Source of the DNA: Macrobrachium rosenbergii | Lineage: Eukaryota; Arthropoda; Malacostraca; Decapoda; Palaemonidae | NCBI RefSeq assembly: GCF_040412425.1 | Contig: NC_089744.1 | Location: forward strand, 25,525,001-25,589,000 | Direction of reading: 5' to 3' | Length of the DNA stretch: 64,000 nucleotides | Shown: positions 14,062 through 29,778 of the stretch, one piece after another | Layout of the letters: every line of letters starts with the position of its first letter | Numbering within the stretch: the stretch's first letter is position 1 | The notes under the pieces: generated by a model | Told to the model about the DNA's origin: nothing | Databases searched by the model: none | What the model saw: the letters and a program-made list of their open reading frames with translations, nothing else | Position numbers and translations under genes: made by a program

Positions 14062-14469
14062 AATAATTGTGCTTATCTAGGTGTTTATATGTGGTCGTTG
14101 GAAATTTGTTTTTAATAGTTTGTTTTCTATAAATTCTTAACTAACACGAAATAGGAAATGGAAGAAAAAATTGATTTGGAAAACAAGTTCAGATAATTCC
14201 TTTGAACAGAGCCCAACTTATCAAAAACATCGAAGCGCAGAAGAAAGAGAGTGGATCTTTGATAAGGCCTAAACTTCACCAACAGTTGATGCGTATACAG
14301 GGACTACAGTCAGTGGCTTACTTTCGTAATGGACATCTCCGCTAATACGCAGTGGCATCCTGTCCCAATATCCCCAGGGAGACGAAGCTTAAATGTCAGT
14401 GACAGTACTACGGGGCAGCCAGTTCTCAGAACTGTCACAGCCCTTTGCGAGTTATTGCCCTTAACCCAA

Positions 14470-14470
<1 letters not shown>

Positions 14471-14525
<55 letters not shown>
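14471..14525. repeat. (GA)n microsatellite
   Basis: About 27 GA units followed by a short G run. Confidence 0.98.
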
Positions 14526-14528
<3 letters not shown>

Positions 14529-14651
14529 GCTGACCTTTCTACAATCTCTGGGAAATTATGTTAGCAGTAGTGCAGTAAAACCTCTCTTCTGTATATGAAG
14601 TTTATATAGCCTTTTTCTGGGTGTATGTGTGTTTTCCTGTATGGATAAACG

Positions 14652-14653
<2 letters not shown>

Positions 14654-14742
<89 letters not shown>

Positions 14743-14818
14743 TACATATATACATATATCTGTAACTATGCACACACATCTATGTATATACATACTAATA
14801 TACTGTATATACATACAT

Positions 14819-14889
<71 letters not shown>
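14654..14889. repeat. (CA)n(TA)n and (TA)n microsatellites
   Basis: CA 14654-14699, TA to 14740, then an 80-bp spacer, then TA 14824-14889. Confidence 0.97.
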
Positions 14890-14892
<3 letters not shown>

Positions 14893-15148
14893 TACTCCTC
14901 ACCTCAGCAACCACATTCTATGAACTTTTTTAATCTCTTCAGATTTTTTGGAAATGCTTTCCACTGCAAACCTTGAATCTTGTGGAGAAACAAATGGAGA
15001 CCCCACATCACTCCGCAGCGGGATTAGAATCTTTGCACAACAGTATAAATGAAACTACCACTTAACCGATTATATTATCAAGTTATGGTTTCACTCTTAC
15101 TTCCCTTTATGGCATCGACTCCTACTATGGAAGGGAACAATACGATCA

Positions 15149-15337
15149 CTAATAATTACATCCAAAAAGTGTAAGGCAATTCTCTCTCTCCTTCTTTACC
15201 ACTTTATCCATCCTCCTGTACTCCTGCACTCTAATGATCTCGTTTTTATGCCCTTCTTCCTTCACTTGACTTCTCATTTCCTCATCCCAAAACTTACTGT
15301 TTTTGTCCTCTTTACATTTTCCTAAGGTGAAAATCAT
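15149..15337 (-). mobile_element. Possible non-LTR retrotransposon linker fragment
   Basis: A 62-codon minus-strand frame contains SKFWDEEMRSQVKEEGHKNE and YRRMDKVVKKERE. The pattern Lys-Phe-Trp-Asp-Glu-Glu followed by a Lys/Glu-rich helix is typical of the linker between the endonuclease and RT domains of non-LTR elements. It is too short to assign to family B with confidence. Confidence 0.42.
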
Positions 15338-15369
15338 TTCCTGCTGACTCCATAACCCAAACGTGGAAT

Positions 15370-15678
<309 letters not shown>

Positions 15679-15992
15679 TTTGTTTGTTAGTGCAATATAG
15701 AAATCCGAGCCGCTTGACCGATCCAGACAAAATCTGGCATGTGGGCATAATTTGACCCAACTTAGCTATCAGGGCACGTTTCAAACCCGCAACCGCTTCC
15801 CTTTCCCCTTCCCCCCATCCGCCTTCCCTTTGTAACGTGTGGTAAATAAACTCGACGGGTTAATCATACCTCATTTCAGGAGTAAATAAACTCTACGTGT
15901 TTGGCATACCTCATCTCATGTACTCGATGCCACAGAAATATATTATTGAAAACGCTTTTCTTTCCTGTGATTAATAATTCTGTATAAAGGTT

Positions 15993-17012
15993 TAGACAGT
16001 CCCCACGGAATACCTGGATAAAGGGAGCAGTCATCACAGTAATACCTAAATAAAAGGGACAGTCAGCACAGTAGTCCTTGGAAAATAGAGACAGTCAGCA
16101 CAATAATACCTGGATAAATGGGGTAGTCACCACAGTAATGTCTGGATAAAATGGACAGTCACCACAATGATACCTGGATAAGAGGGACATTTAGAACAAT
16201 AATACTTGGATAAAATGGACATACAGCACAGTAATGTCTGGATAAAATGGACAGTCAACACAGTAATACCTGGATAAAAGGGGCAGCCAGCACAATAATA
16301 CCTGGATAAATGGGACAGTCACTACAGTAATATCACCTGGATTAAAGGGACATCCAGCACAGTAATGCCTGGATAAATGGGACAGCCATCACAGTAATAC
16401 TGGATAAATGGGACAGTCAGTACAATAATGTCTGGATAAAATGGACAGTCAGCACAGTAATACCTGGATAAGAAGGACAGTCAGAACAGTAATACCTGGA
16501 TAAATTGGACAGACAGCACAGTAATGTCTGGATAAAGTGGACAGTCACCACAGTAATACCTGGATAAAAGGGACAGTCAGCACTATAATAGCTGGATACA
16601 AGGGACAGACAGTACAGTAATATCTGGATAAATGGGACAGTCATCACAATAATGTCTGGATGAAAGGAACAGACAGCATAGTAACATCTGAGTAAGAGGG
16701 ACAGTCAGCATAGTAATAACTGGATGAATGGGACAGTTAGAATGGTAATACATGGATAATTGGGAAATTCACCATAGTAATACCTAGATAAAAGGGACCG
16801 TGAGTACAGGAATATACTTGGATAATTGAGAAAGTCGGTAGAGTAATACTTGGATAAAAAGGACACCCACCACAGTAATAACTGGATAAATGGGACAGTC
16901 ACTACAGTAATACTTGGATAAAAGGGGCAGTTGGTACAATAAATATCTGGATAAATGGGACAGTCAACACAGACAGTCATCATAGTAATGCCTGGATAAA
17001 TGGGATAGTCAG
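15993..17012. repeat. 32-bp minisatellite, about 1 kb
   Basis: Roughly 32 tandem copies of a 32-bp unit, GGACAGTCAGCACAGTAATA followed by CCTGGATAAAAG. The spacing is steady with a few one- to several-base indels. Because 32 is not a multiple of three, long minus-strand frames (16417-16647, 16705-17229) cycle through Pro-Phe-Tyr-Pro and Phe-Ile-Gln versions of the unit. They are artefacts. Confidence 0.96.
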
Positions 17013-17076
17013 TGTGAGGAGATACAGGAAAAGTTTTCTGAGAGTTTTCCCGGGCATCGCCAGGTTGGTCAGCTAG

Positions 17077-19020
<1,944 letters not shown>

Positions 19021-19492
19021 AATCATTATCCAAGCCAACATGGGACACTGATTTCAAATTCAAGCTTTCAAAGAATATGGTGTTCATTGAAAGAAGTAAC
19101 AGAAGGTAATAGGAAAATCTGAAAGAAGAGATCAGTTATTCTAAAAGAAAATAAATTAACGGAGTACTAAATAAATACATAGCGATGTGAGTAAATTATT
19201 AAAAGACAAGTAGAGCTGTTTTAGGATAGTAATGCATTACGCTTTCACTTGAACTTTTGAAGTTGCAATTGTACAAAATCTTCAAAAAGGCACTTCCACA
19301 GTACAGAACCTTGGGAACTGAGAAGTTCGACAGCGAAGCACATTTACTGCATACTGATGCTGCTGTTCAGCAGATCTGGTTGATCTACGCACGATAAGAG
19401 GATCAGCGATCAATTGTGAATATGAAAGATCTCTATTGAAATTCAACTTTTGAAAAACTGACAAACAAGAGACCATCCGTCGAAGGTCCAAG

Positions 19493-19508
19493 TCATTACC
19501 GCTATTAG
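19493..19508. repeat. Target-site duplication, left copy (SINE at 19.5 kb)
   Basis: The sequence TCATTACCGCTATTAG is identical to 19792-19807. On the minus strand it continues the family A LINE. Confidence 0.93.
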
Positions 19509-19791
19509 TTCTTCGCTGGGTGAGCGGGTTCCGTTCTCAGCTACCACTCTGTTGGTCGCGAGTTCGAATCTCCGACCGGCCAGTGAAGAACAAGAGGTAT
19601 TTGTTTCTGGTGATAGAAATTCATTTCTCGCTACAATGTGGTTCGGATTCCACAATAAGCTGTAGGTCCCGTTGCTAGGTAACCAATTGGTTCTTAGCCA
19701 CGTAAAAATAAATCTAATCCTTCGGGCCAGCCCTAGGAGAGCTGTTAATCAGCTCAGTGGTCTGGTTAAACTAAGATATACTTAACTTTTT
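19509..19791 (+). mobile_element. tRNA-derived SINE with intact 16-bp target-site duplication
   Basis: The 283-bp body begins with a tRNA-like head. The A-box-like sequence TGGGTGAGCGGG is at 19517-19528 and a perfect B box, GTTCGAATC, is at 19562-19570. The body continues with a conserved-looking central part (GTTGCTAGGTAACCAATTGG near 19670) and a tail containing CAGCCCTAGGAGAGCTG. The direct repeat TCATTACCGCTATTAG flanks it exactly at 19493-19508 and 19792-19807. The duplicated sequence belongs to the family A LINE, so the SINE jumped into that LINE. I recognise this SINE as a common decapod repeat from memory. It would be transcribed by RNA polymerase III from the internal boxes. Confidence 0.92.
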
Positions 19792-19807
19792 TCATTACCG
19801 CTATTAG
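19792..19807. repeat. Target-site duplication, right copy (SINE at 19.5 kb)
   Basis: A perfect second copy of TCATTACCGCTATTAG, directly followed by the continuation of the interrupted LINE (GAAACAGAGACCTACCACC). Confidence 0.93.
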
Positions 19808-19829
19808 GAAACAGAGACCTACCACCTTG

Positions 19830-20072
<243 letters not shown>

Positions 20073-20752
20073 TGCGCGTATCAGAAAGCAATAGTTATAC
20101 CGAAACCTCGACAACCGCACATGAAATAAAACGAGTAAAATAATAGGATGCCGTAGAGAAAACCTAACAATTATTTCTTTAATCTGCGCAGTCAGATAGG
20201 ACAGGCAATGCTGGTATCCTGAACTACCGTAGCTCTGACGGAAAAGGGAGAAAAATGTAAGGATGAAGGAAACAGGATGGTAGGCTATCACAGAAGGAAG
20301 ATTGTTGCGTCAGGATGAAGTTAATTTTCCATTTACTTTTTTGCCCGCGCCAGCGTCTCGTGATTTTTTCAATTTATTCACAGGGGATTAACTGTGAAAG
20401 GACGTCACTTGACTCAGTCTTTGGATTTCACCTGTGAATAATATAAATTCTTCTTTTTATAAAAAATTCGAAGTTTTGTTTTTCTGCACTAACATGGCTA
20501 TTCAAATATTCTGCATAATTAAATAAAGTTAGGGGCCTCCTACAATATTTGAATACTTAGGTTTAGTCTTTATTGAATCAATGAGACTTCGTATACAGGT
20601 CGAAAATGTTTTTTTTAAGAATATTTTCTTAATGTTTTTCTTAAACATTCTCTAAGACCAATTTTTGAAGTTTTTACACAGAAGTAATCTATCCTTTAGA
20701 AGAGTATTAATCAAATTAATTGATGATTTTTTGTGGTGTGACCATCTAGTAC

Positions 20753-20807
<55 letters not shown>
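20753..20807. repeat. (AAT)n microsatellite
   Basis: About 18 units. It gives a poly-Asn or poly-Leu frame that is not a gene. Confidence 0.98.
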
Positions 20808-20808
<1 letters not shown>

Positions 20809-20971
20809 CCTTTAATTGCAACTGTATCCGAAGGAAGAGATGGACAAATATTTTTATTTAATAATAAAGAAGGTAATAGAGGTGCCTGTAAGAAGGATGG
20901 TGGTTTGGAGGAGGTAATAGACAAATGATTTTTGCAAACTAGAAGGGTAAAATAGCCCACTCAGAATTCAA

Positions 20972-20972
20972 A

Positions 20973-21025
<53 letters not shown>
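20972..21025. repeat. (ATT)n microsatellite
   Basis: About 18 units, opposite orientation to the tract at 20753. Confidence 0.98.
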
Positions 21026-21537
21026 CATGCAACTTAACAAAGATTCTGAAAACCTGAGACTTCTAAACAATCACAGTTTATGAGATCTAGAGGAAAAAGC
21101 AAGAATGACCTGTGCCAATGAGAAATACGCCAAAGCACAGATTATCGAGCGTGCCAGATAATTATTAGCACCAAAGCACAGTACCTAACTACTGAGTTTT
21201 ATGAAAATCTGCGCAAAGTACCCATTAACTTTAAGTTTAATTAAAATCAGAGAAAAATAAAGTTTACTTTAAATTGATCGACCATCCTTTGAAAACAAGC
21301 CAAGGTTAAAAATGCCTCAAATGAATACACTTGACACAAATGGTCCTGTTCTAAAGTCCACAGAATTACTGTTCTAGTTTCTGAAATTTAGGGGAAGACG
21401 TTAAAGCGACTGACCTTCAAGTTGACTCGTGACCTCGAAACTTGGTCAGTGTCAAAAGTATTTGGAAAACAGAATCGCCAACGACCAAGGTACCTAACTA
21501 CCGAGTCTCGTCCAAATCAGAGAAAAACGAGGAAACA

Positions 21538-21604
<67 letters not shown>
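21538..21604. repeat. (AAT)n microsatellite
   Basis: About 22 units. No family A LINE 3' end is recognisable upstream. Confidence 0.98.
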
Positions 21605-21987
21605 GCACCAACAACAGTAACATTTCGGCTAGAAGGTAAAAATCTGTACTTTATAATTTTGTTGAAGACTTGGCACCAAAACAATTCCACATAAATTTGC
21701 ATAACCATGCGCAACCCTTAGATTAAAACATATCACTTTCTTGACATTTCATTTTCACTATCTTCCCATTCTTTTGTATTTTCAAAAACAAATAGTAGCT
21801 TTTAGTTACACTCTGTCAGTATTTTTCTGAATAGCCTATAAGCCACGAATGATTCTGTTACTTGAGTTTTCAAGCTTGTGTAAAATATCTATAATTAGGT
21901 TTACTCAGGAAATTTAGGATTACTCAGCGTTTCCTACTTTATGTTCCACTCTTCTCTCTTCGTCAAGAAATACCCGGCTTGGCATTA

Positions 21988-21989
<2 letters not shown>

Positions 21990-22049
<60 letters not shown>
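21990..22049. repeat. (TC)n microsatellite
   Basis: About 30 units. This is one of only four long TC tracts on the plus strand. Confidence 0.98.
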
Positions 22050-22052
<3 letters not shown>

Positions 22053-22810
22053 CATTATTCTTCCTTATAATCACTGACTTCCTCCAGATATCTGTCCCTC
22101 TCGCTCATGCGCTGATGCTGCTCTGCGCAATATTTCCATATTTGCTTTCTTACTCACGATTTTGCTTCCTCTTGGCTGACATTTTCAATGCAAGACTAAA
22201 CTCCCAACGTAACTGAGGCAACTGAAACTTTTTATCAAAACTGGTTTTTTTTATTAAAACTGTTTTTACAACTGTTCCTTTCATTCTCTTCTTAAAAAGG
22301 GACTCATCCATCAAATTACAATGAAGAGAAAAGTCGTTTTACCATAAAATAAGAATTGGTTAAAAAATCGGGTACAGCCCCAATTAAAATTTTTGGGCTA
22401 TGATCCGAAACATACCACAGTTAACATATACAGACAGCCTTTAACCCACCCGCTGTTCCTTAGAAATGTTACACAATTCAGAGCGACATGGCCTCCTAAG
22501 GAATGCGCTTCACGTTCTTTGAAATTTTCATGTTGATTCCTAAAATCCTCTTGAAATCTAACCAAGAACACAGGGATCCCAGTTACTAAAAATACCTTGT
22601 GGTGATTATTATCAAAGCCAGTTAAACAACTCATAAGAGTAATAACTTAAATCCACATTCCTAATCATGGATAAATCAAAATTAGTCAAAGATTCATTAT
22701 ATGTATCTTCTCAATTTCACGATTCACTGTAATTTTTAGTAAAATATTACTTTCTTTCGATATCAAGATGTATCCTCTTGGGTAATTTACGAGATACCGT
22801 ACTCCAAATT

Positions 22811-22828
22811 AAGGAAGGAAGGAAGGAA

Positions 22829-22900
<72 letters not shown>
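22811..22900. repeat. (GGAA)n(GA)n compound microsatellite
   Basis: Five GGAA units followed by about 34 GA units. Confidence 0.97.
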
Positions 22901-22902
<2 letters not shown>

Positions 22903-23448
22903 CTAAGTTTAGAAGTAATGAGACTTATAAACCTATTTATCTGATTTTCATGTGGTACCCGAATTTCAAGTAAATACAGCAACTTAAAAGATTTCAACGG
23001 GCATATAAATATGTACTTCTGAGACCCAGCACAGAAGACACACTCACTAAATCTATTTATTTCCCTGGAAAAGCATATATCCAGATCATAAGAAGTATAC
23101 AAGCAGAATGTACAGGGACGTTAAATTAATATAAAAAAAAGGAAAATCATATTTTACTCAATTCCAGTTGAATATGCAGAGAAATCAAGAAATATACACA
23201 CATACATACCTACAAAGAAGAATACATATGTACAATGACATTAAATATCACACTTTCTTCTATTCATTTTAAAAATGAAAAATACTATGATCTTCAGAGG
23301 ATCACAGTGAAGTTACTTCATGTGTATATAAATCTGTTTCTCAATGTGTGAGAAAAAACAGGAAACTAAAGTCTTTAAATCCCATCACTTTTTCCCACGA
23401 GCAAAACCTACGTTCAGACTGTATCTCCGGATCTCCGGGAGGAGAAGG

Positions 23449-23472
23449 CAGCAGCAGCAGCAGCAGCAGCAG
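23449..23472. repeat. (CAG)n trinucleotide run in a locally GC-rich stretch
   Basis: Eight CAG units inside a 66-codon plus-strand frame (23344-23544) that gives Arg-Arg-Arg, eight Gln, then an Arg-rich stretch. The region 23400-23540 is GC-richer than its surroundings and could be an exon or 5' UTR, but there is no supporting signal. Confidence 0.9.
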
Positions 23473-23935
23473 AGGAGAAACGACCTAAACGCAAGACGGC
23501 GGAGAGGTCAGAGCCCGAATGAACGCGGTACTTTCAACGCCTAATGGACTCAACTTAAATTTTAATTTACAGCTGCGAAAGTGAAGTATGTCTATTAGTG
23601 ACTGGGGATGGTTATCTTCGTTGTGTTTCTCCCGAGGAGCATTAAAACGTCTAATTCGAGAGATACAGCCAACGAGGATACTCGTAAGAGGCGATGGAGA
23701 ATTACGATAGAATATTAGGGGGGGAAAAAAGTTTAATTTAGCGAATTAATTTAGCCAGCTTTTTATACCCTCGTAAGTATTCGTTCTGAGGCTTATTATC
23801 TTTCGTTCCCTGCTAAGGTGTACACAGATGTGAATATATACACACGCTCAAATATGCATATAAACCCACACAATTAATTCATAAAACCCTGAATATACAT
23901 ACATACATACATGCACACACACATATATATATAGT

Positions 23936-24019
23936 GTATGTGTAATATTGCTATGAATATTAAATTTGTTATACATACATACATAACAAATTTAACATTC
24001 ATAGCAATATTACACATAC
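23936..24019. repeat. Near-perfect hairpin with 37-bp arms and 10-nt loop
   Basis: The arm 23936-23972 pairs with 23983-24019 with a single mismatch (an A/G change in GAATATTAAA against GAATGTTAAA on the complement). The loop is ACATACATAC-like. Microsatellites flank it on both sides. It could be a relic of an inverted duplication, a small foldback element, or a hairpin RNA source. Confidence 0.92.
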
Positions 24020-24036
24020 CCTTTATATCTATTTTG

Positions 24037-24163
<127 letters not shown>

Positions 24164-24643
24164 TAAGGCATATTTTATGGACTCTTAAGATTACAACCAT
24201 TTCCCATCTCAGGGCGTTCAACTCCGAAAGTCAATACACAACAATCAAAGGTGATCTAAACTAAATGTAACATAAGATTTTTGCTCTTTTTCAAGCTACC
24301 GAATGAAAAGATTTTCTTTCACACATTCACAAGGTAGTATCAAAGTTACGAAAGTATATCTGTTACAAAGAACAATTCTTCCAAGTCTGCGTAAAATCAT
24401 ATTTATTTATACAGCGATGCTAAATAACACAGAATAATTCCTTTCGTGCTTCTATCTACTAACTATCTTTTACACCAAATATATAAATAACTCATGTAAG
24501 TCACTTGTTATGTAAAAGCGATTTCTCCTCATCAACATGAAATATTTTTATATAAAATGAAAACGATTTTCAGATCCCGTTCTCTTCATATTTACTAACA
24601 TCCAGTCTTTGGCGCTCACTGACTAAAATACAGTATATGTATA

Positions 24644-24647
<4 letters not shown>

Positions 24648-24708
<61 letters not shown>
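24648..24708. repeat. (AT)n microsatellite
   Basis: About 30 AT units. Confidence 0.98.
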
Positions 24709-24710
<2 letters not shown>

Positions 24711-25637
24711 ACATAATTCTTTAAATAAATTTTGAGCCCCCAAAAAGACCTTTAACTCTCCAAGTCATCATTTCAATCGGCGAATTTTTTTTTTTACTTT
24801 CATAGCCAGTCTTATGCACATCATCCGCACTGAGAAGGAGAGTTTTCATATAAATATGAAAAACCTGGCCAATATTTGCATTTCCGAATAATACGAAAAC
24901 AAATGTCATGCAAAGGAACGGTATCTGAAGGAGAATAGACTAAAAGAACTATCTACCACCAATTCACTGAAGGACGTTAAATGCCATGTCTACCACAATG
25001 AGAGTGAAATCATAATTCCCAAATCTCTTTTGTATGAAAAAAAAAAAATCACTCTTGAACACGTTCTCTCCCAAGTTTCATTATTTGAGAGTCTTTCTCT
25101 CTCTCTCTCTCTAAACACAATTCCCCATCTAAATTACAGTACATCTCCCAAGACTTTTTTTTCTCTCTTGCTTTCTTTCCGACAATAATTCCCAATCCTT
25201 CCCAATATTTTCATAGTCTCTCTCTCTCTCTCTCTCTCACCCGTATTTCGCAACTCTGTCTCCCAGTCCATTCTTGTCTCCCCCTCGACCGCATGATCAA
25301 ATATTCTACACCTTTTGGCCCGGGAGCTTAATAAACACGCACTGAATATGCTTTTCTGCTTGGATAAACAAAAAGGGGAAGTGCCTGTGAATTCACTTTA
25401 CAAGAGGAGAGGAGAAGGAAGATGATGTAACGAGAAAGCGTAAATGTGAGTAAATGGAGCTAACACTATTGAGAGTGAAACATGGAATAAAGGGACATGG
25501 ACAAAAAGTCTCTGCACGATTTTTTAAATGAAACAGAGGAACACAAACAAACAGAGAGAGAAAGGGAGAAAGCAATAACCATAAATAATAGGAATGAAGT
25601 CATTCAAATAGGGGAAGCCAAAATTCTTTCTACAATA

Positions 25638-25641
<4 letters not shown>

Positions 25642-25696
<55 letters not shown>

Positions 25697-25723
25697 CTCT
25701 TAATTTGCAAAATGTCAGACGTA

Positions 25724-25786
<63 letters not shown>

Positions 25787-25820
25787 CTCTTAATTTGCAA
25801 AAAGTCAGACGTATTTTTCA
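25642..25820. repeat. Duplicated block: (AT)n plus 36-bp unique sequence, twice
   Basis: (AT)n at 25642-25694 is followed by TTACTCTTAATTTGCAAAAT and GTCAGACGTAT. The same arrangement recurs at 25733-25820 with one difference. The whole block was duplicated in tandem. Confidence 0.9.
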
Positions 25821-26559
25821 GGAGCTTTAAATTCTTGGAAAATATTCGGCTTCTTCATTTCTCCTCGTACCTCACCTAACCTCTTTTTCGTCTAGTCTAT
25901 GTTTTCACTACAGGAAATAGGAAATGCTGTTTTTCATTTATTCTTCCATTCTGAACACGGGAATTTTGCCCTCTGAATTAAAAACATTAGAGATGACCTA
26001 ACATATACTTTACATAATCTCCATGAGAGCTACTCATGGTTTTACATTAACTGCTACAGGTACTGCAAAATAAAATAAATAATTAAAAATCGTCTATCTC
26101 TGTGTATTCTAGCTATCTCGAATCTTCTCTATAATAACTATTAATACACTGCTCGTTATCTGTCAAGGACTTAGCCTAAAATGTCAACAATACTTTTTAG
26201 GAAGTGGAAAACAGAAAATGAGAGTAGGTTGGTAAAAATGTGGTGGAGAGAGATGATGTAATGGAAGAGCTCCCCCCCCCACAAAAAAAAAAAAATAACG
26301 ATGCTTTTAGGGGGCTGATACGCTGATAATCCTTTGTGTAGATGTCTGAAGTTTCTCTTTAAGTATTCGACGAACATCATAATACTGATGTATAAGGCAC
26401 CCACCCTACATTCTACTCCAGTTAGGAAAATGTCACACCGAGAGCGATCTGTTTGGTTATATTTCCAAAGATGGAGGAAGGTGTTGCCATTAAAGGAGAT
26501 TTCAATAAATCTATCCAGTATTAGATATAGAATTTTCCCATTTAATATATATATGTATT

Positions 26560-26856
<297 letters not shown>

Positions 26857-27639
26857 AGCTTTATCCCTTTGAATCAACTTTCCATAAGCATTGAATATAT
26901 TTTAATTTATAGAAAGAAACATTTGCCTTGATTCATGAACAAGAGATCCCTTAATCAGCAGTCTGTTGTTTGTAAGAATGTTTCGCTTTTGTGGCCCTTG
27001 GCATTGTTGGATTGACATCAGGAGGTTTCGAATTTTTTTTTTTTCCGAGGTGAGGAACGGGGAAAGAGAGAGAGAGAATTCTGTGCTGGCAGTGAGCTAA
27101 GAAGGATTCGTTGTTTCTCATTCTCCCCCCCGAGACATCTGGTGGGAGCCTAGATTACATTTGAGAGTCGACAACTTTCAATCTTTTATCCTAACTGGCT
27201 TTGAAGTACTTCCCGTATGGTTGACTTATCCTTGATAATTTAGTAAAAACCCCTCTACTATTAGCGTTGAAGCAGTGATGATGATGGCTCCTACCGAATA
27301 AATACGGCCGCGTTTGCAGAACCTTGGAAAATGTATAGGTTAGCTGGCATTCACCCTTGCGGAACGCTAGAGTTTTTATCATTAATTTCACCCTGACAAT
27401 GGTTACGGATACTCTGGTTAATGTATGGGTGTTGAAGGCAGAATTACATTCCTTTTAGAACTTACTCCCTAGTCTCTCTTCCGTCGTTCTCTTGTTATCT
27501 CAAGGTTCCTCCAGTCTTTTTCTTACTGTAATAAATTACTGGTTTCAAGAGAGCTTTATTTCTATTCTATTTATATCTTACCATCCCATGACATTAATTG
27601 CTGGAAAATTGAAGTATAAATTTTGTAAGCATATTAATT

Positions 27640-29727
27640 GTATGACTTATTATGGATATGGAAAAGATCTTTGCTTAGTGATACCTACCATGACAAACAG
27701 ACCAAATTCAACTCATGGAGACGAAATCTTTCAAATGAAAATTACACTATTTTTACTGAGTCCCGCCGTGCTGTGAATAGAACTTCCCATAGGGCCGAGA
27801 GAAATTACAATAATTCCTTGAGGAGGAAATTTGAAGGAATTACTCAGCCTCATCTGTGGTGGACCAAATTTGGCATCATCCATCTTTGGGTCAGGCTCTC
27901 CTTCCATTCCACCACTATTAACAGATGATGGTAGATTGGTTACTGGCCCAAGGGAAAAATCTAAACTGCTTCATCAAGCTTTTGAAGCTAAGCAATCAGA
28001 TGAGGATGTCCCTCTCCCTGATACTTGTCATCCTGAACCTCTTCTTACAAAATTTGCATTTCGCTTTAGGGATGTTAATAAAATTCTTGATAATCTTGAT
28101 AGCTGGGGTGAAGATCCTAATGGTTTCTTCCCTTTGTTTTCTTAAAAAAAAGTTTCTATTGTTTTGTCTCCCAAGATTAGTAGATTCTATCGGTTTTTAT
28201 GTCGACTTCGTATTTTTGCAGATGAGCGCAAGCTTAGTAAACAATTCCTGTTCCAGAGAGTGGTATATCTGCATACTGCAGTAACTACAGGCCAATTTCC
28301 ATTCTCCCCGTGCTCTCCAAAGTCGCTGAAAAACTTATTTTTGTGCCACTATATAAATACGTGGAATCTAACTAAAAGATTGTTAGCTGATAGTCAATAA
28401 GCATATAGAAGGCACTTAAGTACCTGCCATTTGCAAGAGACTCTTGATTAAGGTTTTGAGTGCAGAGTAATTCAAATAGATTTCAATGCTGCTTTCGATT
28501 TAGTAAAACATAAGGCATTTATTTATAAACTTCAGAATCTTGGAGTGGGTGGATATATTTTAGGATTACTTCAAGATTTCCATAAAGGCAGGCAGCAGAG
28601 TTGCTGTTGAATTGGACCTTTAGTGAACCAAGATCTATTGTGTCCGGAGTTCTACAGGGTAGTGTTCTTGGTCCACTGTATTTTTGGTGTATAATAGTGA
28701 TATGGTTGTTGGCCTGGAAAACAAGATTGTTCAGTATGCCAAAGAATAAACACTTGTGGGTATAGTAAAGTCTCCACTTATGAGAAATGAGGCTGCCCTC
28801 TGCCTCAATCGGGACGTGGACCGAATAAGTGAATGGTGTAGTCGGTGGGATATGAAGCTGAACTCCAGTAAAACGAAAACACAATGGATTAGCAGATCTC
28901 GTACAGATTTTTCCACCACATCTCCTTCACGTGGATGGGACTTTGCTGAATAAGTCTGAAGCTTTAACTATTCTAAGCGTAACTTTCGACTCACATCTTA
29001 CTTTGAGAAAGTTAGGTACTGTTCGTAAGACCTCATATATTTATGACAGTACACAATAAAATCAATGCAACCTGTTTTAGGTCATTTGTACTTCCTCTAC
29101 TAGAATACTGTTCTCCGGCGTGGATGTCTGCTCTGCCAGAGATTCATCTCTTTTAGATAAGAGTGGTTCATGGTGGTAGGTTTCTATTTCCTAATATTAC
29201 CAGTTATGGCTTGGACCATCGACGGATGGTCTCTTATTCGTCACTTTTCCATAAGTGACGGATGGTCTCTTGTGAGTCACTTTTTCATAAGCTGTATTTT
29301 AATAGAGATCTTTCATATTCCCGATTGATCCCTGATCCCCTTTTCCTGCCCAGAGCACCAAATTCGCTGAACAGCAGCACCAATATGCAGTACATGTGCC
29401 CCACTGTCGAGCCTCTCAGTTCCAGAGGTCCTTTATTCCTCACAAGGTTGGACTGTAGAACAGTCTCCCTGAGGATGTCGTGCAATTGGAACTTCAAAAG
29501 TTCAACCGAAGATGTAATGTATAACTACCCTAATGCTATTCCCCTTGCATTTTAATACATTTTTATCTAGTTATTAATTTATTTTGTCTTTTTAATATGA
29601 GAGATCTCTTCTGTCTGTATTTCCCTCTACCTTCTCGTACTTTCTAATGCGCACCATATTCTTTGGAAGTTTGAATTTCAAGTCAGTGGCCCCTGTGGGC
29701 TTGTTCCATATGAATAGGGTTCATCTT

Positions 29728-29778
<51 letters not shown>

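Larger units (their letters stand above)
22050..23935. other. Unique sequence around microsatellites, no supported gene
   Basis: Apart from GGAA/GA, CAG and ACAT repeats I see nothing. The minus frame at 22398-22634 has no known motif. Confidence 0.55.

Noticed and set aside
23344..23544. Poly-Gln coding exon
   Set aside because: Only 66 codons around an eight-unit CAG run. No splice sites or homology could be supported, so it is reported only as a repeat.
28519..28884. 121-codon minus-strand frame
   Set aside because: It is the antisense of the family A RT region.
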